A DNA stretch of 32,948 nucleotides from Planctomycetota bacterium (GTDB taxonomy: Bacteria > Planctomycetota > PLA2 > JAEUHO01): contig JANQJW010000093.1 of NCBI GenBank assembly GCA_028281445.1, positions 1 to 32,948 of the forward strand, written 5' to 3'. This document shows, piece by piece, positions 30,562-32,948 of the stretch (the first letter of the stretch is position 1; every line of letters begins with the position of its first letter). The position numbers and the translations under genes are program-made. Under the pieces are notes generated by a model. That model was not told the DNA's origin. It did no database searches and saw only the letters and a list, made by a program, of their open reading frames with translations.

Positions 30562-30762
30562 ATGGCCGAGAACCCAGAGGCGGAGAAGCCTACGACAGAA
30601 GTCAGAGGCGGAGCAGTGGGTGAGGGCGTGCCCCGGCGGCGCATCGCGATCATCGTCAGCGTCGCCGTGCTGGCAGTGTTTGCGTGGGTGATCTTCTACC
30701 TGGAGTCCTGCCGGGAGCCCGCAAAGGAGTTCGTAGACTGGCTCCGGGGAGTCACTAACTAG
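30562..30762 (+). CDS. Small single-TM protein (66 aa)
   Basis: The product has an acidic/polar N-terminus (MAENPEAEKPTTEVRGG), a basic stop (PRRR, residues 24-27), one clear transmembrane helix IAIIVSVAVLAVFAWVIFYL (about 28-47), and a short charged tail with one Cys. Basic residues before the helix suggest the N-terminus is cytosolic. ATG 30562 is preferred over longer frames because the sequence becomes protein-like there and a leaderless-type -10 box ends 6 bases upstream. No family is recognised. Just after the stop, an imperfect hairpin (AGAGTGCC 30763-30770 with GGCA-TG-CTCT 30776-30785) may end the transcript. Being short and isolated, it remains uncertain. Confidence 0.5.
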   Translation: MAENPEAEKPTTEVRGGAVGEGVPRRRIAIIVSVAVLAVFAWVIFYLESCREPAKEFVDWLRGVTN

Positions 30763-31123
30763 AGAGTGCCGCAAAGGCATGCTCTTACCCCTCCGTTCGC
30801 ACTGCAACACTGCAACACCCGGGATGTGGCTCACCCGACCTCGTGCCTGACGTCATGGGTCCCCTACGGCTCCCTGTCATCCGCGATGGAGCCCCCCGGG
30901 GCCAAGTCGGTTGGGACTCCAATGGAGCGGTGCGTCAGGAGCAATGGGACGGAGCCCTGAAGCTCATAGAAGCGGTCATTCTCCGGGACCCTTCACGCAA
31001 GCCCGTGCACCGCTGGACGTGGATCGTTGGGCAGGTTGCCCGGCGGAGTTCGAGAGAAACCAAAGTCAGGCGCTGCAGAAGCAGCATGGATCTACCAACA
31101 CGGAGGAAGCTCACCCTGAGCAG
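30763..31123. other. 361-bp gap, no gene recognised
   Basis: It contains the hairpin after the 66-aa gene and a short tandem TGCAACAC pair near 30803-30820. Two overlapping + strand frames (30843-31127 and 30911-31207) are present but have no family features, no ribosome-binding site and poor codon structure, so I do not call them genes. Confidence 0.4.
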
Positions 31124-31690
31124 TTAATCCCCCCAGCCACCGGGCACAGCAGGCGCGAGCCGACGGAGCGGATAAGCAGTTACCTGCAGGTCACTTCCAC
31201 CTCTTAGCCACCACTCACCCTCTTCTTGCTGCAATCGCGCCGTCCAGGGCGGAGATTCAAGGCCTGCGAAGCTAGCACTCGCTGCGCTCTCGCTCAGAAC
31301 AAGCCCCGTGACGCTTCGACTCCAGGTCCCAGAGTAGCGGCTGAAAGGCAGGGGCGTCAGAGTCTCGACCGATTGTTCAGAGAACTCGAAAGTACCGTCT
31401 AAGTTGACGACCAATACAGCTGTGACTTTCTTGCAGCGCTTGCTGGCGGCCACCCGGGCGGCCGTCACGTAGCCCTCAACAGATTCGGGAGTAGCCTCCG
31501 CATGGCTCTTCGCGGTCGAACGGGCGCGCTCAGCAGCCATCTCAACGAATCGATCATCATCCAGCACCCACGTTCCAAGGCGCCCTGTCAGGCTGAGGTG
31601 GGTGCCCGAGGCTCCCAAGGGCACTTGGCACGCGCAATACAAGAGAGCAACCATAAGGAGCGCAACGCAGGTCCCGACTCTGGTGAGCAC
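31124..31690 (-). CDS. Lipoprotein, unknown function
   Basis: This is a 188-aa exported lipoprotein. The signal GTCVALLMVALLYCAC gives a lipobox LYCAC with the modified Cys near residue 21. The mature part begins with a loop, then LTGRLGTWVLDDDRFVEMAAE, a GTWVLD start seen in many small secreted lipocalin-like domains. Later come VTAVLVVNLDGTFEFSEQS and FSRYSGTWSRSVTGLVLS, alternating strands that fit a small beta-barrel such as a lipocalin-like fold. The family is not identified. GTG 31690 overlaps the stop of the upstream gene by one base (TAGTG), so translation is probably coupled and the two form an operon. Confidence 0.65.
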   Translation of the reverse strand: MLTRVGTCVALLMVALLYCACQVPLGASGTHLSLTGRLGTWVLDDDRFVEMAAERARSTAKSHAEATPESVEGYVTAARVAASKRCKKVTAVLVVNLDGTFEFSEQSVETLTPLPFSRYSGTWSRSVTGLVLSESAASASFAGLESPPWTARLQQEEGEWWLRGGSDLQVTAYPLRRLAPAVPGGWGD

Positions 31691-32850
31691 TACTTGTAGT
31701 TCGCCGGGTTGCGCTGGACAAGATTGTTGAACTTGCGTGCATCGGACTTCATGCCTGCCTCGCGGGCGCTGCCCTGATATTTCTCTGCATGTACGATCAT
31801 ATGAGCAAGCCTGGCGAACTTCGGTGAAGAGACTTCTGGATTGTCGGAAGGGATCGGCTTCCCGGTCTTGTCTACGCGATTGGCGTTGGGTCTCCCAACA
31901 TTGCCCGCCGTTGGAGGCTCGCCGGTTAGTTCAACGTTGTATTCAATCCGATACAAGTTCGTGGCGAAGTTCTCGCCTTGGCATAGATCCACAATTCTCC
32001 CCATGAACGTGGCATCGTAGGCCAGCTTGCCGGGGTTTGGCAGCTCTGCGTTCGTGACGTCGAGCATGTCGTACCTGCACCCTCCCTGGCTCTCGACTGA
32101 TCGGCGCTTTGCACTACCCGAACTCCCTGGCCGACGCTTTCCGAAGCACTCCTTCGTCCCAGGTTTCCATTGCCCCTTGGCGAAGCCCATGCGAGGAACG
32201 CGCCCAAACATGCTGTAGGCATGGACCGCAGACATCCTCTCCCAACCCTTGTCCGTTTTGATTTCGTGCTCACAGTCTTCAACGTACTTGTCACGCGTAT
32301 CGACCACGCCCTTGCCATCTGGAGTATCAATCACGATCTTAGCCTTGACTGCTTGCACGAAGTCGCAGCACGCGCAGTCGCATTCCTTGCCTTCAGGCGA
32401 CCACACCGCTTTCCCCGAGAACGCTGCAGCGAATCGAATGCCGCCATCGTTCGTCTGGCTAACGCTGGTGCCCGCTGCCAGGGGCCACTCAAACTCAAGC
32501 ACACAGCAGAACCGGCTCTTGTCTCTGGGCGATAGATGCTCGCCCTCGATGGGGATGTCGTTCGCCTCTACTTGCGTTTTCGTGGGCTTTAGCAGGCGCC
32601 TACCTTTGCCATCGCGGGTGGGTCTCTTCGAGAACAAGAGGCCACCATGACCAGAGCCCCCAGCCACGGGCAACTCCGACGTGGAGTGATCACCTTCGCC
32701 GATTTCGACAGTCCCATATCCCGTTGCGGGACTATCGCTCGGCACTGTTGAGGTTCCTGCAATCGTTGCCGCCTGGACGAAGTTGACGAACGAGTCCGTC
32801 ACTTTGACCTGCCCCCCTCTGAGCGTGCCACTTGGTCGGATACATTTCAC
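31690..32850 (-). CDS. Cys-rich hypothetical protein, 5' end disrupted by an IS insertion
   Basis: Function unknown. The frame runs to 32850, but the first 15 codons lie inside the IS end that starts at 32805, so the native 5' end is missing or replaced; a GTG at 32802 is an alternative start. The product of about 370 aa is hydrophilic with Cys features RFCCVLEFEW and ECDCACCDFVQAVKAKIVID, then a strand-rich region, a CRYDMLDVTNAEL segment, and a C-terminal part rich in Asn, Arg and Lys. No signal peptide remains, as expected if the N-terminus was lost. Codon use and GC content are lower than in the housekeeping genes, consistent with acquired DNA. It precedes the lipoprotein gene with a one-base overlap. 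Confidence 0.6.
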   Translation of the reverse strand: MKCIRPSGTLRGGQVKVTDSFVNFVQAATIAGTSTVPSDSPATGYGTVEIGEGDHSTSELPVAGGSGHGGLLFSKRPTRDGKGRRLLKPTKTQVEANDIPIEGEHLSPRDKSRFCCVLEFEWPLAAGTSVSQTNDGGIRFAAAFSGKAVWSPEGKECDCACCDFVQAVKAKIVIDTPDGKGVVDTRDKYVEDCEHEIKTDKGWERMSAVHAYSMFGRVPRMGFAKGQWKPGTKECFGKRRPGSSGSAKRRSVESQGGCRYDMLDVTNAELPNPGKLAYDATFMGRIVDLCQGENFATNLYRIEYNVELTGEPPTAGNVGRPNANRVDKTGKPIPSDNPEVSSPKFARLAHMIVHAEKYQGSAREAGMKSDARKFNNLVQRNPANYK

Positions 32851-32948
32851 CGATCAGGAGAGGACGAGACATGGCGAGGAAGAGGTACGGCCCGGAGCAG
32901 ATCATCCGGATGTTGCGTGAGGCGGAGGTCGAGTTGGCGAAGGGCTCG
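32805..32948 (+). mobile_element. IS3-family insertion sequence, left end (partial)
   Basis: A TGACCTGCCCCC terminus at 32805 resembles the left inverted repeat of IS3-family elements, which start with TG. It is followed 66 bp later by the orfA start. The right end is outside the window, so target duplications and the second repeat cannot be checked. Confidence 0.7.
32871..32948 (+). CDS. IS3-family transposase OrfA, N-terminal fragment (cut by window edge)
   Basis: The first 26 residues, MARKRYGPEQIIRMLREAEV and onward, match the typical start of OrfA (helix-turn-helix protein) of the IS3 family, commonly MARKRYTPEQIIGKLREAEV-like. GGAGAGG lies about 8 bases before ATG 32871. The gene continues past the right edge; orfB would follow with a programmed frameshift in intact elements. 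Confidence 0.85.
   Translation, partial: MARKRYGPEQIIRMLREAEVELAKGS

Noticed and set aside
30843..31207. Two overlapping + strand frames of 94 and 98 aa
   Set aside because: No ribosome-binding site, no domain, and they overlap each other and the 3' end of the - strand lipoprotein gene.
1..32948. CRISPR arrays, rRNA genes or an origin of replication
   Set aside because: No regularly spaced direct repeats, no rRNA signatures and no DnaA-box cluster were seen.

Overview
The window is a GC-rich bacterial chromosome segment of about 33 kb. The gene content points to a Gram-negative-type organism with an LPS outer membrane, most likely a member of the Planctomycetota or a close relative. The evidence is a BamA/Skp/LpxC-FabZ/LpxA block, a fused LpxC-FabZ, an RNase HIII, an EF-Ts whose TDFV motif reads TEPV, secreted HEAT-repeat and alpha/alpha-toroid proteins, and several genes that look leaderless. 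This assignment is inference from family content; no rRNA is present to settle it.

Bases 1-14,682 are a conserved housekeeping block, all on the + strand: pth, rpsF, rpsR, rplI, dnaB, then bamA, skp, an lpxC-fabZ fusion, lpxA, a Gfo/Idh oxidoreductase, then rpsB, tsf, pyrH and frr. It combines translation, replication, outer-membrane protein assembly and lipid A synthesis. Several intergenic gaps hold recognisable signals: a terminator after rplI, a 12-bp-arm inverted repeat before dnaB, a good promoter before rpsB and a stem between rpsB and tsf.

Bases 14,858-20,216 hold a secreted toroid protein (- strand), divergent from rnhC (RNase HIII), followed by a HEAT/degenerate-VWA secreted protein and a second secreted HEAT-type protein. 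Bases 20,416-27,544 form a three-gene pseudopilin cluster: a PilX-like protein, a giant 1383-residue prepilin and a PulJ/PilW-like prepilin. The first two carry EF-hand/dockerin-like calcium-loop sequences. This cluster is the best candidate in the window for an undescribed system, perhaps a calcium-dependent surface or pseudopilus-tip complex.

From about 27,570 the content becomes accessory: two divergent Cys-rich lipoprotein genes, a six-TM membrane protein, a tRNA 3'-half remnant (a possible integration scar), a 66-aa one-TM protein, and a two-gene lipoprotein/Cys-rich operon. The operon's 5' end abuts an IS3-family element that runs off the right edge.

Two window-wide patterns stand out. 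One is a family of structured intergenic repeats of about 75-100 bp, with three convincing copies that share a GCGTGG-N5-CCACGC hairpin. The other is a recurrent TAnnnT-N6/7-ATG arrangement without a Shine-Dalgarno, suggesting leaderless transcripts.
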